A DNA stretch of 64,000 nucleotides from CAVQBP01 sp963782475 (GTDB taxonomy: Bacteria > Bacteroidota > Ignavibacteria > Ignavibacteriales > Ignavibacteriaceae). Below, one piece after another: positions 18,858 to 27,832 of the stretch. The stretch is taken from contig CAWAJW010000018.1 of assembly GCA_963782475.1 (NCBI GenBank), forward strand, positions 21,157-85,156, read 5' to 3'. How positions within the stretch are numbered: position 1 is the first letter of the stretch; the number at the start of each line of letters is the position of its first letter. The notes under the pieces are model-generated. The model was not told where the DNA came from, made no database searches, and worked only from the letters and a program-made list of their open reading frames with translations. The position numbers and the translations under genes are program-made.

Positions 18858-19699
18858 AGAAATTTTCAACTTTAAGAAGGAAAACAACTAACGTTATTAT
18901 GTTGTCGCTTTCCTTATTATCTGCACTTGTAACATTGGTGCCGTTAATATTCATTTTCTATTATACTATTTCAAAAGGCATATCAAATCTAAATATAGAT
19001 TTTTTTACAAAATTACCTACACCTGTCGGTGAATCAGGCGGCGGAATGGTAAATGCAATAGTCGGAACTTTGATCTTAATTGGAATAGGAGGGGGGATCG
19101 GGATTCCGGTTGGTCTCTTTACCGGTACTTATCTGGCAGAGTTTGGAAACAACAAATTCGGTGCAACTGTCAGATTTCTTACCGATGTATTAAGCGGGAT
19201 TCCGTCAATTGTGGTAGGTGTAGTTGCTTACACATTAGTTGTTTTGCCAATGAAAAGCTTTTCGGCATTAGCAGGCGGTGTAGCCCTGGCAATCCTGATG
19301 ATTCCAACTATAATCAGAACTACAGAAGAAATGATCAAATTAGTCCCTCAATCTTATAGAGAAGCGGGACTTGGACTTGGAATTCCGAAATGGAAAACTA
19401 TTTTACTAATAGTTCTTAAAACTGCATGGAAGGGAATTGCAACCGGAATTCTACTTGGACTTTCGAGAGCAGCCGGTGAAACAGCTCCGCTTCTATTTAC
19501 TGCCTTAGCCAATAGATTCTGGTCGACTAATATTTTCCAGCCGATTGCTTCACTTTCTGTTTATATTTATCAATATGCATCTGCCCCATACAAGGATTGG
19601 AATGATCAGGCATGGACTGCTGCTTTGGTTTTAATTCTATTAATCTCTTTACTCAGCTTAATCTTTAGATTTATCACCCGTTCTAAATACAAGACATAA
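18836..19699 (+). CDS. pstA: Phosphate ABC transporter permease PstA
   Basis: PstA is the partner permease of PstC. The 287-residue protein has six predicted membrane helices and the permease loop EAGLGLGIPKWKTILLIVLK, followed by GLSRAAGETAPLLFTA, the PstA signature. LSGIPSIVVGVVAYTLVV is also typical. It overlaps the end of pstC by 22 bases and lies 6 bases before pstB. Confidence 0.96.
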   Translation: MEVKSGIKKFSTLRRKTTNVIMLSLSLLSALVTLVPLIFIFYYTISKGISNLNIDFFTKLPTPVGESGGGMVNAIVGTLILIGIGGGIGIPVGLFTGTYLAEFGNNKFGATVRFLTDVLSGIPSIVVGVVAYTLVVLPMKSFSALAGGVALAILMIPTIIRTTEEMIKLVPQSYREAGLGLGIPKWKTILLIVLKTAWKGIATGILLGLSRAAGETAPLLFTALANRFWSTNIFQPIASLSVYIYQYASAPYKDWNDQAWTAALVLILLISLLSLIFRFITRSKYKT

Positions 19700-19705
19700 A
19701 TTAAA

Positions 19706-20515
19706 ATGAAGATAAGTGAAGATATGGATTTATCTGTTCCCGTTAAAAAAAATATTCAGCATCATACTATTAGTAAAATTTCCGTTAGAAATTTAGATGC
19801 ATACTTTGGAAAATTAAGAGTTTTAAAAAATATTTCTATTGAAATCCCGGAGAATAAAGTCCTAGCCATAATTGGACCATCCGGCTGCGGAAAGTCTACT
19901 TTTTTGAGAAGCTTAAACCGGATGCATGAAGTTGTCGGCGGGACAATATCGGGCAGTATAATGCTGGATGGTGAAGATATAATGCCCCTTAACCCGGTTT
20001 ACTTAAGAAGAAAAGTCGGAATGATTTTTCAGAAGCCTAATCCGTTTCCGACTATGTCTGTATTTAATAATGTAATTGCCGGTTTAAAGCTAAACGGTTT
20101 TAGGAACAGGAAAGCATTAAAAGAAATTGTTGAACGATGCTTAAGGAAGGCTGCACTATGGGATGAAGTAAAAGATAATTTAAATGATTCAGGCGCCAAC
20201 TTATCCGGCGGGCAGCAGCAGCGGCTTTGTATTGCACGCACACTTGCCGTAGAACCGGAAGTTATTCTAATGGACGAGCCTGCTAGCGCCCTCGATCCCA
20301 TTTCAACAAGCAAAATTGAGGAGTTAATTTTTGAACTAAAGAAGAATTATACAATTGTAATTGTAACCCACAATATGCAGCAGGCTGCAAGGGTAAGTGA
20401 TAATACTGCTTTTTTTCTGCTCGGTGAACTTGTTGAATCCGATAAAACTACTAAAATATTTACCAATCCTAAAAATAGACATACGGAAGATTATGTAACA
20501 GGGAGATTCGGTTAA
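19706..20515 (+). CDS. pstB: Phosphate ABC transporter ATP-binding protein PstB
   Basis: PstB powers phosphate import by ATP hydrolysis. The 269-residue protein has Walker A GPSGCGKST, the family FLRSLNRMHE, the Q-loop QKPNPFPTMSVFNNV, the ABC signature LSGGQQQRLCIARTLA, Walker B VILMDEPASALDP and the switch histidine in VTHNMQQAARVSD. The first 25 residues are a short extension before the ABC core. No phoU, phoR or phoB gene follows, so the usual regulatory partners must be elsewhere. Confidence 0.97.
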   Translation: MKISEDMDLSVPVKKNIQHHTISKISVRNLDAYFGKLRVLKNISIEIPENKVLAIIGPSGCGKSTFLRSLNRMHEVVGGTISGSIMLDGEDIMPLNPVYLRRKVGMIFQKPNPFPTMSVFNNVIAGLKLNGFRNRKALKEIVERCLRKAALWDEVKDNLNDSGANLSGGQQQRLCIARTLAVEPEVILMDEPASALDPISTSKIEELIFELKKNYTIVIVTHNMQQAARVSDNTAFFLLGELVESDKTTKIFTNPKNRHTEDYVTGRFG

Positions 20516-20648
20516 TAGGATATCTTTATAAAATTTGAAGAAAAATATTAACTCCATATCTATATAATCTCTCCTTGAATAAAAACGTTTTTTTTGTATT
20601 TTACATCTAAATATCATTAAAATATTTAAACAATTAAATTATTATTAA

Positions 20649-21149
20649 ATGAAAAAGAATAATAAGAGACCCTCCTGGGATGAATATTTTTTAAAGCTGG
20701 CTATGCTGGCATCGGAAAGAGCCACCTGCCCGAGAATGCATTGCGGATGTGTTTTAGTAAGAGACAGGTTTGTTCTTGCAACAGGTTATAATGGTTCATT
20801 GCCGGGTCAGCCTCATTGTGAAGATGTCGGATGCCTTGTTGTGGATAACCATTGTGTAAGGACAAATCATGCAGAGATAAATGCGCTAACCCAGGCGGCG
20901 ATCCATGGTGTTACTGTAAAAGGTTCAACTGCTTATATTACTAATATGTCTTGTACAACCTGTGCTAAAGCTTTGATTGCTGCCGGATTAATAAGAGTAG
21001 TTGTATTCTCTGATTTTCACGATACTCTTGCCACTCAGTTTTATACCGATTCGGGGGTTGAAATAGTAAAACTCCCTATGCCTGATAGAATTATTAACTA
21101 CGATATCGAGAAATATACTTCTGCAAGGAAAACAGCGAAATCAAAATAG
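20649..21149 (+). CDS. Deoxycytidylate (dCMP) deaminase family protein
   Basis: The family converts dCMP to dUMP for thymidylate synthesis. The 166-residue protein has the zinc-binding and catalytic motifs of cytidine-type deaminases: NHAEINAL (His ligand and catalytic Glu) and SCTTCAKAL (two Cys ligands). The extra cysteine and histidine cluster before the HAE motif (CGCVLVRD, PGQPHCEDVGC) is typical of the dCMP/ComEB branch, which often binds a second zinc. The opening RPSWDEYFLKLAMLASERATC is the standard start. It follows pstB by about 130 bases and precedes rhaB by 100 bases. No link to either is evident. Confidence 0.92.
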   Translation: MKKNNKRPSWDEYFLKLAMLASERATCPRMHCGCVLVRDRFVLATGYNGSLPGQPHCEDVGCLVVDNHCVRTNHAEINALTQAAIHGVTVKGSTAYITNMSCTTCAKALIAAGLIRVVVFSDFHDTLATQFYTDSGVEIVKLPMPDRIINYDIEKYTSARKTAKSK

Positions 21150-21249
21150 AATTATTATTTTGACCAAAAAGCTTTCGAAGAAAGAGGAACAGCCTGCCCG
21201 GGAGGCGGCTATCCGGCGATTAAGAAAATAAAAATGTTGAGTAATTATT

Positions 21250-22698
21250 GTGAATTCGAAAAGGATTGTTTTATCCGTAGATCTGGGGGGTGAATCAGGC
21301 CGTGTAATGGAAGTAGGTTTTGACGGTAGAAGCCTTTGCCTTGATGAACTTCATCGATTCTCGAATGTACCTGCATTGGTTAACGGAACTTTATACTGGG
21401 ATATTTTACGTCTCTGGAATGAAATAACAATTGGAATTGAAAAAGGGGAAAAAATTTCTAGCATAGGTGTAGATACCTGGGGTGTAGATTTTGTACTCCT
21501 GGATAATAATGATAATTTATTAGGCAATCCAGTACATCACCGTGATAACAGAACTAATGGGATGATGGAAAAAGTATTTCAAAAAATCCCAAGGGAAGAA
21601 ATATTTTATCAAACCGGCATCCAGTTCATGTCAATAAATACTCTTTACCAGATTATGAGCCTTGTTGAGAAGGAGTCATCTATTCTCGCGGCTGCAAAAA
21701 CATTTCTTACTCCCCCTGATTTACTAAATTTCTGGTTAACCGGTTCAAAGGTATGCGAATTTACCAGTGCCACAACAACCCAGATGTATAACCCTCTCAC
21801 AAATGCTTGGGCCTGGAAAATGATTAAAAAGCTAAATATTCCTGAAAAAATTTTCCCTGAAGTTGTTCAGCCGGGTACTAAAATCGGGCGGTATAAAGAT
21901 ATGGATGTTATTACAGTTGCTGCACATGATACGGGAAGTGCTGTGGCCGCTGTTCCTGTCAAATCGGATAATTTTGCTTATATAAGCAGCGGGACATGGA
22001 GCCTTGTGGGTCTGGAGCTTAATGAACCATTAATAAATGAAATTGCTTTGAAGGCTAATGTTACAAATGAAGGCGGTGTTTACGGAACTTACCGGTTATT
22101 AAAAAATGTAATGGGACTTTGGATTCTGCAGGAATGCCGCCGGACATGGGAATCGAAGGGGAAAAATTTATCCTATACAGAACTGATGAAAATGTCTTCC
22201 CTTGAAAAACCGCTCCGTTCCTTCATTGTCCCAAATGACCCTGTCTTCCTGCATCCGGGTAATCATCCTCAATATATCCAGGACTTCTGCAGGAAGACTT
22301 CACAGCCTGTGCCTAAAACGCCGGGTGCCGTTGTACGCTGTATCCTGGAAAGTCTTTCGCTGGCATATAATGATGTAATAAAGAAACTGGTCGAAATTTC
22401 CGGAAAGAAAGTTGAGATAGTACATATTGCCGGCGGGGGTTCAAGAAATAAATTGCTTAATCAATTTACTGCAAATGCAACGGGGCTGCCTGTTATTGCA
22501 GGGCCGTCAGAAGCAACTGTAATTGGGAATGCTGTAGTTCAGCTTATTACACTTGGAGAATTAGATTCTATCCGCGATGCAAGACAGATTATTTCAAATA
22601 TGAAAGAATTAAAATATTATGAACCAGAGGAGAAAGAAATTTGGGATGAAGCTTATGGAAGATATATAAATTTACCCGTTACCGATAATAAATTTTAA
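21250..22698 (+). CDS. rhaB: Rhamnulokinase
   Basis: RhaB phosphorylates L-rhamnulose, the second step of L-rhamnose breakdown. The 482-residue protein is an FGGY sugar kinase with the N-terminal SVDLGGESGRVMEVGFDG typical of rhamnulokinases, the active-site region SIGVDTWGVDFVLLD, and the C-terminal ATP-binding stretch IVHIAGGGSRNKLLNQFTA. VTAAHDTGSAVAAVPV-like sequence around residue 220 is also characteristic. It starts with a GTG. No isomerase or aldolase is visible, but the lut genes downstream fit a rhamnose-to-lactate pathway. Confidence 0.9.
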   Translation: MNSKRIVLSVDLGGESGRVMEVGFDGRSLCLDELHRFSNVPALVNGTLYWDILRLWNEITIGIEKGEKISSIGVDTWGVDFVLLDNNDNLLGNPVHHRDNRTNGMMEKVFQKIPREEIFYQTGIQFMSINTLYQIMSLVEKESSILAAAKTFLTPPDLLNFWLTGSKVCEFTSATTTQMYNPLTNAWAWKMIKKLNIPEKIFPEVVQPGTKIGRYKDMDVITVAAHDTGSAVAAVPVKSDNFAYISSGTWSLVGLELNEPLINEIALKANVTNEGGVYGTYRLLKNVMGLWILQECRRTWESKGKNLSYTELMKMSSLEKPLRSFIVPNDPVFLHPGNHPQYIQDFCRKTSQPVPKTPGAVVRCILESLSLAYNDVIKKLVEISGKKVEIVHIAGGGSRNKLLNQFTANATGLPVIAGPSEATVIGNAVVQLITLGELDSIRDARQIISNMKELKYYEPEEKEIWDEAYGRYINLPVTDNKF

Positions 22699-22745
22699 CT
22701 ATAAAAAATAAATTCCTGAAGCGCTTTAAATATTAAAAAAGATAA

Positions 22746-22901
22746 TTTGCAAATAGATCGATCGGCTGGATAACTATTACGGCAGACCTATTTGTACCGC
22801 CGGATAAAAAAAGATATATTCCCGATGATAAATTGAAGCAGGCTCTTCATGCAAATGTCACTGATTCTAATTATATAGTAAAGAAATTTTGCAAAGAATA
22901 A
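22746..22901 (+). pseudogene. Short open frame without a start, possible gene remnant
   Basis: Between rhaB and lutC a 51-codon open stretch ends at a TAA and includes ADLFVPPDKKRYIPDDKLKQ and HANVTDSNYIVKKFCKE. It has no start codon with a ribosome site and is preceded by a stop. The composition looks protein-like rather than random, so it may be the tail of a lost gene. I do not recognise the family. Confidence 0.25.
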
Positions 22902-22982
22902 AGATTAAAAGGAAGCCTAAGTATAAACAGCCGGTTCGATTTTAAGTATTAATTGTATTTAAAAAATATTCATTAGATAGAT

Positions 22983-23516
22983 TTGGACAATTCTAAATTA
23001 ATTTCACAGTTTATTGATACGGCTCAAAAAGCGGGCGCAACAATCGAAGAAATAGTTTCTTCACCTGAAGCTATATGCGGTTCATTGCTTAAAAGTATTC
23101 CGGGTTCAAAAAATATATTAATGCCCGAACTACAATTCATTCCTCCGCATTTATTTAAAATGTTTAAAGAGAATATTGATATTATTACAATTCGGGACGC
23201 AGAACAGCTTGCATCTGCTGAGGCAGGGATAACAGATGCATTTGCCGGTGTTGCGCGAACCGGTTCAGTTTGTGTTTCTATTAACTCAAGCTTGAGCAGT
23301 TATATTAGTCTTTTGCCTAGAAAGCATATTGTGCTTTTAGAAACGAAGAATATTGCTGCACGCCCGAGGGATATTTTTGAAAAATATATATTAAATAAAG
23401 CTTCTAATAATACAGGCTGGATATTTATTTCCGGTCCAAGTGCAACTGCCGATATGGGAGAGCTCGTCAGAGGTGTTCATGGCCCTGATAAATTACATAT
23501 TATTTTATTGGATTAA
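22983..23516 (+). CDS. lutC: LutC/YkgG-family (LUD domain) lactate utilisation protein
   Basis: LutC is one part of the LutABC iron-sulfur complex that oxidises L-lactate to pyruvate. This 177-residue protein is a single LUD domain. The family end is visible as FISGPSATADMGELVRGVHGP, together with the GITDAFAGVARTGSVCV stretch. It starts with a TTG at 22983 and stops 3 bases before the next gene, so both are cotranslated. In Bacteria the family often sits with rhamnose or fucose genes because those pathways make lactaldehyde and lactate (established by comparative genomics). The gene upstream is rhaB, which supports that reading. Confidence 0.88.
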   Translation: MDNSKLISQFIDTAQKAGATIEEIVSSPEAICGSLLKSIPGSKNILMPELQFIPPHLFKMFKENIDIITIRDAEQLASAEAGITDAFAGVARTGSVCVSINSSLSSYISLLPRKHIVLLETKNIAARPRDIFEKYILNKASNNTGWIFISGPSATADMGELVRGVHGPDKLHIILLD

Positions 23517-23519
23517 AGA

Positions 23520-25763
23520 ATGATCAAACCCAGAGAAGTAGCAAATAAAAGTAATCCGGAAAATCTCCGGAATGCATTAAAAATGTCCCTTGACATTGAA
23601 AGTGAAGCGGTAAAACGAAATACTCAAACTTTCAATTTTAACCATTATTCAGCAACCGGCAAAATAGAAGATTATGAAACGCTGAAAGATGGCGCAAGAA
23701 AACTGAAGGAATATTCAATCGGGAATCTTCCTGATTTATTAAAAAAGCTTGAAAACTCTGTGTTAAAGAATGGCGGTCACTATTACCTGGCTAAAGACGC
23801 GAGAGATGCATGCGAATATATTACAAAGATTTGTATTCAGCACAAAGCAGAACTTGCTGTTAAAGGGAAATCGATTACTTCTGAAGAAATTAAGCTGAAC
23901 CATGCATTAGAAATTGCAGGGATTGAAGTTGCGGAAACAGATCTTGCCGAATTTATATTACAATATTCGGATGAGCAGCCCTCGCATATAGTTGGACCTG
24001 CAATACACCAGAGCCGTGATAGGATTTCAAAATTATTTAAAGAAAAATTTAATCCTGACTTTCCGTTAGAAACGGGAGAAGAGCTTACAAAATTTGCAAG
24101 GGCTAAACTGCGTGATAAATTTCTCTCTGCAGATATAGGAATAACAGGTGCAAATTTTATCGCTGCAGATTCCGGATCAATAGCACTGGTTGAAAGTGAA
24201 GGGAATATCCGGTTTTGTTATACATTGCCTCCGGTACACATTGCTCTGGCAGGTGTCGAAAAAGTTCTTCCTTCATTGAAAGATTTTAGTACTTTCTTAG
24301 AACTGCTTGCGCCAAGCGGTACAGGGCAGCCGCTGACATCGTATACAAGCGTAATAAGACCGCCGTTAGATTTGCCTTTATTATCATTTAATAAAAAGAA
24401 AAATATTAAACGTGAATTTTATCTTGTATTAATTGATAACGGCCGGTTGCGAATGCGAAATGATCCTGTAATGAAAGAGGCTCTATATTGTATACGGTGC
24501 GGGGCCTGCTTAAATGCCTGTGCAAATTTTCAGTCTGTCGGAGGGCATGCATTCGGAGGTGAAACTTATTCCGGGGGAATCGGAGGTTCTTGGGAAGCCG
24601 GGACAGGAAAAGTGGAAAATGCCAGGTTCAGTGAATTATGTACCGGTTGTTCCCGGTGTGTACCGCAATGCCCTGTCAGGATAGATATACCCTGGCTAAA
24701 CGAAGTGCTTCATAAAAGATTAAATGAAAAAGAAAAAGGAAAGTATTCCTTTATTTTTAAAGGTTTTTTGCCAAATGATAACAAGAATGAAAAAGCCAGT
24801 CTGCAGAAACTTTTCCTTGGAAACTTTTACCATTTTGCAAAATGGGGAACCAGGTTTCCTTCTTTATCGAACTCTACTCAAAATAATTCTTTTTTTAGAA
24901 TATTGTTGGAAAAATATATAGGAATAAGCCGGCAGAGAAAGCTGCCTGCTTTTGCCGGTAAAACTTTAGTTGTTCAATCACGAAATTTAAAATTATCTTC
25001 CGGATTAAAAGAGAAAACCGGGAAGAAAGTTTTGTTATTTGCGGATATTTATACCAATTATTTATATCCTGCCCGGGGTATTGCTGCAATCAATCTATTT
25101 AATGCATTAGGGATAAATTTAATTCTGAGTGAAGTGATGCCTGAAGGAAGAGCAGCACTTTCACAGGGATTGCTTACTGCTGCAGGAAGGCGGGCAGAGA
25201 AAACGGCAGCTTATTTATCCGGATGGATCGATAAAGGATATGATATATTGGTTATTGAGCCAAGTGCGCTTGCTATGTTCCGCAGGGATTATAAACATTT
25301 TGTTAAAGATGAAGAACAATTCATGAGGATAAGTGATCATTGTTATGAACCGTTTGAATATCTTCATAAATTAATTGCGGAAAATGATATTCGGCTCGAT
25401 AAAATATTCGATATCAAAAAAATACAGGCTGATACGAAATTATTTTTTCATAGTCATTGCCAGCAGAAAACAATCGGAGCAGCAGAACAAACAGTTGAAG
25501 TTTTGAAAAAAATAGGATTTGAAGTTGAAACATCCGGGGTTGAATGCTGCGGTATGGCAGGAAGTTTCGGATATAAAAAAGATTTTTATGAAGTGAGTAT
25601 GAGAGACGCTGATGATCTGTTTAATCAAATTAAATCTGCCGGAGATAAGAATAATGTTTTAGTTTTAGCCAGCGGCATATCATGTAAAGATCAAATTTCA
25701 GAAGGATTAGGAATCGAAGTAATTCACCCCGTTGAACTGCTTGCCAGGATATTAGTTACCTGA
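23520..25763 (+). CDS. Fused LutB-LutA iron-sulfur lactate oxidation protein
   Basis: The 747-residue protein joins two normally separate LUT subunits. Residues about 60-300 are a LUD domain (GITGANFIAADSGSIALVES). Around residues 323-395 is a double 4Fe-4S ferredoxin region, CIRCGACLNAC and CTGCSRCVPQCPVRIDIPW, as in LutB. From about residue 500 on is a LutA/GlpC-like CCG part: HSHCQQKTIGAAEQT near 643 and GVECCGMAGSFGYKKDFYE near 673, which bind an unusual iron-sulfur cluster. Thus LutA, B and C functions are encoded by two genes. Electron acceptor and substrate stereochemistry cannot be told from sequence. Confidence 0.88.
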   Translation: MIKPREVANKSNPENLRNALKMSLDIESEAVKRNTQTFNFNHYSATGKIEDYETLKDGARKLKEYSIGNLPDLLKKLENSVLKNGGHYYLAKDARDACEYITKICIQHKAELAVKGKSITSEEIKLNHALEIAGIEVAETDLAEFILQYSDEQPSHIVGPAIHQSRDRISKLFKEKFNPDFPLETGEELTKFARAKLRDKFLSADIGITGANFIAADSGSIALVESEGNIRFCYTLPPVHIALAGVEKVLPSLKDFSTFLELLAPSGTGQPLTSYTSVIRPPLDLPLLSFNKKKNIKREFYLVLIDNGRLRMRNDPVMKEALYCIRCGACLNACANFQSVGGHAFGGETYSGGIGGSWEAGTGKVENARFSELCTGCSRCVPQCPVRIDIPWLNEVLHKRLNEKEKGKYSFIFKGFLPNDNKNEKASLQKLFLGNFYHFAKWGTRFPSLSNSTQNNSFFRILLEKYIGISRQRKLPAFAGKTLVVQSRNLKLSSGLKEKTGKKVLLFADIYTNYLYPARGIAAINLFNALGINLILSEVMPEGRAALSQGLLTAAGRRAEKTAAYLSGWIDKGYDILVIEPSALAMFRRDYKHFVKDEEQFMRISDHCYEPFEYLHKLIAENDIRLDKIFDIKKIQADTKLFFHSHCQQKTIGAAEQTVEVLKKIGFEVETSGVECCGMAGSFGYKKDFYEVSMRDADDLFNQIKSAGDKNNVLVLASGISCKDQISEGLGIEVIHPVELLARILVT

Positions 25764-25987
25764 TTTTGCAGAGCCATCAAACTCTTTTTTTATATTTCAT
25801 CCAGCGGGAAATATTTCTTTTAAAACTAAATCAATTTCAATATCTCCATTTACTTCATTAAAAAAGTGATAAAGATGAAATCAAAAACTTCAGATAAAAA
25901 TTTTACTTTGTTGTGATCTTTTCGTGACCTTCCAATTTTAATTTATCCTCCTAAACAATTCCAATTATAAATTTCTTAGGAGGTCCT

Positions 25988-27166
25988 ATGAAGAACTTAA
26001 AATATTACGGTGCAATTCTTTTTTTTCTTGTTATTATATTTACCGGCTGCGAAAAAGATGAAATAGGCTCAATAAACGGCCCGGTAAATGGGACCGATCC
26101 TCAGGCCTTAGCTAAACATGACTTTAATGATTTCGGAGATCGCAATATACATGCTGTTTACACCCTTACAAATTCTACTGCAGGAAATGAAGTTGTAATG
26201 TTCAAAATGTCAGGCCATGGTACACTTTTAATGGCAGGCTCCTTTTCGACAGGGGGGACAGGTTCCGGGGCAGGTCTTGGTTCTCAAGGTTCATTAGTTT
26301 TGACCGGGGGTTTGTTATTTGCTGTGAATGCAGGGAGTAATGACGTTTCCGTTTTATCAGTTAGGGAAAACGGCCTAACTTTATTGGATAAAAAACCCTC
26401 CGGCGGAACAGCACCGATCAGCTTAACGGTTTACGACAGATTATTATATGTATTGAATTCAGGCACGCCGGAAAACATAACCGGATTTAGGATTAATAAT
26501 AACGGTACAATTTCACAAATCAGCGGTTCGTCGCAGCCATTAAGCGGAGCAGGTGTTGGACCGGCGCAAATTGAATTCAGTCCAAACGGAAGAATATTAA
26601 TAGTAACAGAAAAAGCTTCAAGTATGATTGATACATATATAGTTGGATATAACGGAATAGCCGGCGCACCTGTCATTCAGCCTTCTACTGGCACCACACC
26701 TTACGGGTTTGCATTTGACAGGCGGGGACATCTGATTGTTTCTGATGCTTTCGGTGGCGGCTCTCTCGCCGGAGCCGTGTCTTCCTACTATGTAAGTTCA
26801 GGCGGGATAAGCTTAATTACCGGACCGGTATATGATGAACAAACAGCTCCCTGCTGGGTTGCTTTAACGGGGAATGGAAGGTTTGCCTATACAACAAACA
26901 CCGGTACAAGCAATATTTCGGGCTATAGAATTAGACCTAATGGAGGGCTTATACTGTTTAAAGACGGCGGCAATACTGCTTCAACCGGGGCAGGTTCACA
27001 TCCCATTGATTTGGCTGTAAATAATGATTCTCAATATTTATATGCCTTGAGTCAGGGAACAAATACTATTAGTGTATTTAGAATAAATGAAGGGCACGGC
27101 GGATTACGTTTGGTTCAAACTGTAGGCGGACTTTCAGCCAGCATGGCCGGGTTAGCTGCAAATTAA
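25988..27166 (+). CDS. Lipoprotein with lactonase/YVTN-type beta-propeller
   Basis: The 392-residue protein has a lipoprotein signal with lipobox FTGC at the end of a hydrophobic N-terminus, so it is predicted to be lipid-anchored. The rest consists of repeated beta-blades of about 45-50 residues: LFAVNAGSNDVSVLSVRENG, LYVLNSGTPENITGFRINNNG, FAYTTNTGTSNISGYRIRPNG and LYALSQGTNTISVFRINEGHG. This is the 7-bladed fold of 6-phosphogluconolactonase-like and YVTN surface-layer proteins. The enzymatic role is unproven, and extracellular display makes a binding role as likely. A strong ribosome site AGGAGGT lies before the ATG. It stands alone. Confidence 0.82.
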   Translation: MKNLKYYGAILFFLVIIFTGCEKDEIGSINGPVNGTDPQALAKHDFNDFGDRNIHAVYTLTNSTAGNEVVMFKMSGHGTLLMAGSFSTGGTGSGAGLGSQGSLVLTGGLLFAVNAGSNDVSVLSVRENGLTLLDKKPSGGTAPISLTVYDRLLYVLNSGTPENITGFRINNNGTISQISGSSQPLSGAGVGPAQIEFSPNGRILIVTEKASSMIDTYIVGYNGIAGAPVIQPSTGTTPYGFAFDRRGHLIVSDAFGGGSLAGAVSSYYVSSGGISLITGPVYDEQTAPCWVALTGNGRFAYTTNTGTSNISGYRIRPNGGLILFKDGGNTASTGAGSHPIDLAVNNDSQYLYALSQGTNTISVFRINEGHGGLRLVQTVGGLSASMAGLAAN

Positions 27167-27290
27167 ATTGAACTTAATAAATATTTTAATAAGTTATGTT
27201 ACGAATCGGTCTTAATTCTAATCATACTCTTACTCATATTCGTGATAATAATCGAGTAAGATTAAGAATTTTCTGCATAACATGAGTTAA

Positions 27291-27336
27291 TAACTATCCT
27301 GAAAGTAACCAGAATGAAAAACTTTTGGGATAGTTA
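27291..27336. repeat. Imperfect inverted repeat, possible terminator-like hairpin
   Basis: TAACTATCCTGAAAG (27291-27305) and CTTTTGGGATAGTTA (27322-27336) are complementary over 15 bases with two mismatched positions and a 16-base loop. No T run follows in either direction, so a classic intrinsic terminator is unlikely. Confidence 0.45.
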
Positions 27337-27445
27337 TTTAAATCATTAAACATATCTTCATATTCCAACTTTCTTTCTGTTAAATATTTAAATTTATTCA
27401 CTATTTACAATTATTTATAAACATCTGAGACGGTAATATTTATGT

Positions 27446-27586
27446 GCCCTTGAAAAATGGGCTGCTGATGAATTAAGAAGTATTAATGCGCAGATTGAAT
27501 TCCTTTTAACAGAAGCGTTAAAGAAATCAGGAAGAATCATCATTAATAATTCTTCTTCTGAAGATGATCAAAATCCTTCCGCCTAA
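27446..27586 (+). pseudogene. Remnant of an Arc-like ribbon-helix-helix protein
   Basis: The frame reads ALEKWAADELRSINAQIEFL followed by LTEALKKSGR and a short acidic tail before a TAA at 27584. This is the recognisable C-terminal two-thirds of small Arc-type DNA-binding proteins, where ADELRSxNxQIE is conserved. The expected N-terminal strand and start codon are missing or out of frame upstream, so the gene appears broken at its 5' end. Whether by decay or by sequencing indel cannot be told. Relatives often stand alone or are toxin partners. Confidence 0.55.
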
Positions 27587-27832
27587 AATAAATATTTATT
27601 CTGAGTACAGAATAAAAACTTAGATATTGTCGTACATCATAAAAATTTGCATTCGGTTGGCGAATGTACCGATCTTTTATTTTTTAGCCTTATCGTTTGT
27701 CAGTTAAAAGCATAATTAAAGGCTATTCCTTTCAACTTTAAAAGCAGCCCCATACTAATTTCTATTTTTTGTGTCCGAAATCAGAAACTAACATAGAGTA
27801 AAAAAAGTAAAAATTAAAAAGGAGAATCGGAT

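Larger units (their letters stand above)
27167..27832. other. Long intergenic region with hairpins and a broken small gene
   Basis: This 666-base gap has no intact gene. It contains an imperfect hairpin-rich stretch at about 27191-27286, an inverted repeat at 27291-27336, a remnant of a ribbon-helix-helix gene at 27446-27586, and a small 7-base palindrome TATTCTG/CAGAATA at 27597-27614. The last 50 bases carry the ribosome site AAAAGGAGA of the BON gene. Confidence 0.55.

Noticed and set aside
21195..21212. GC-rich near-palindrome GCCTGCCCGGGAGGC before rhaB considered as a terminator
   Set aside because: It has no loop of workable size as a perfect centre palindrome and no following T run. 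It may be a chance or a minor repeat.
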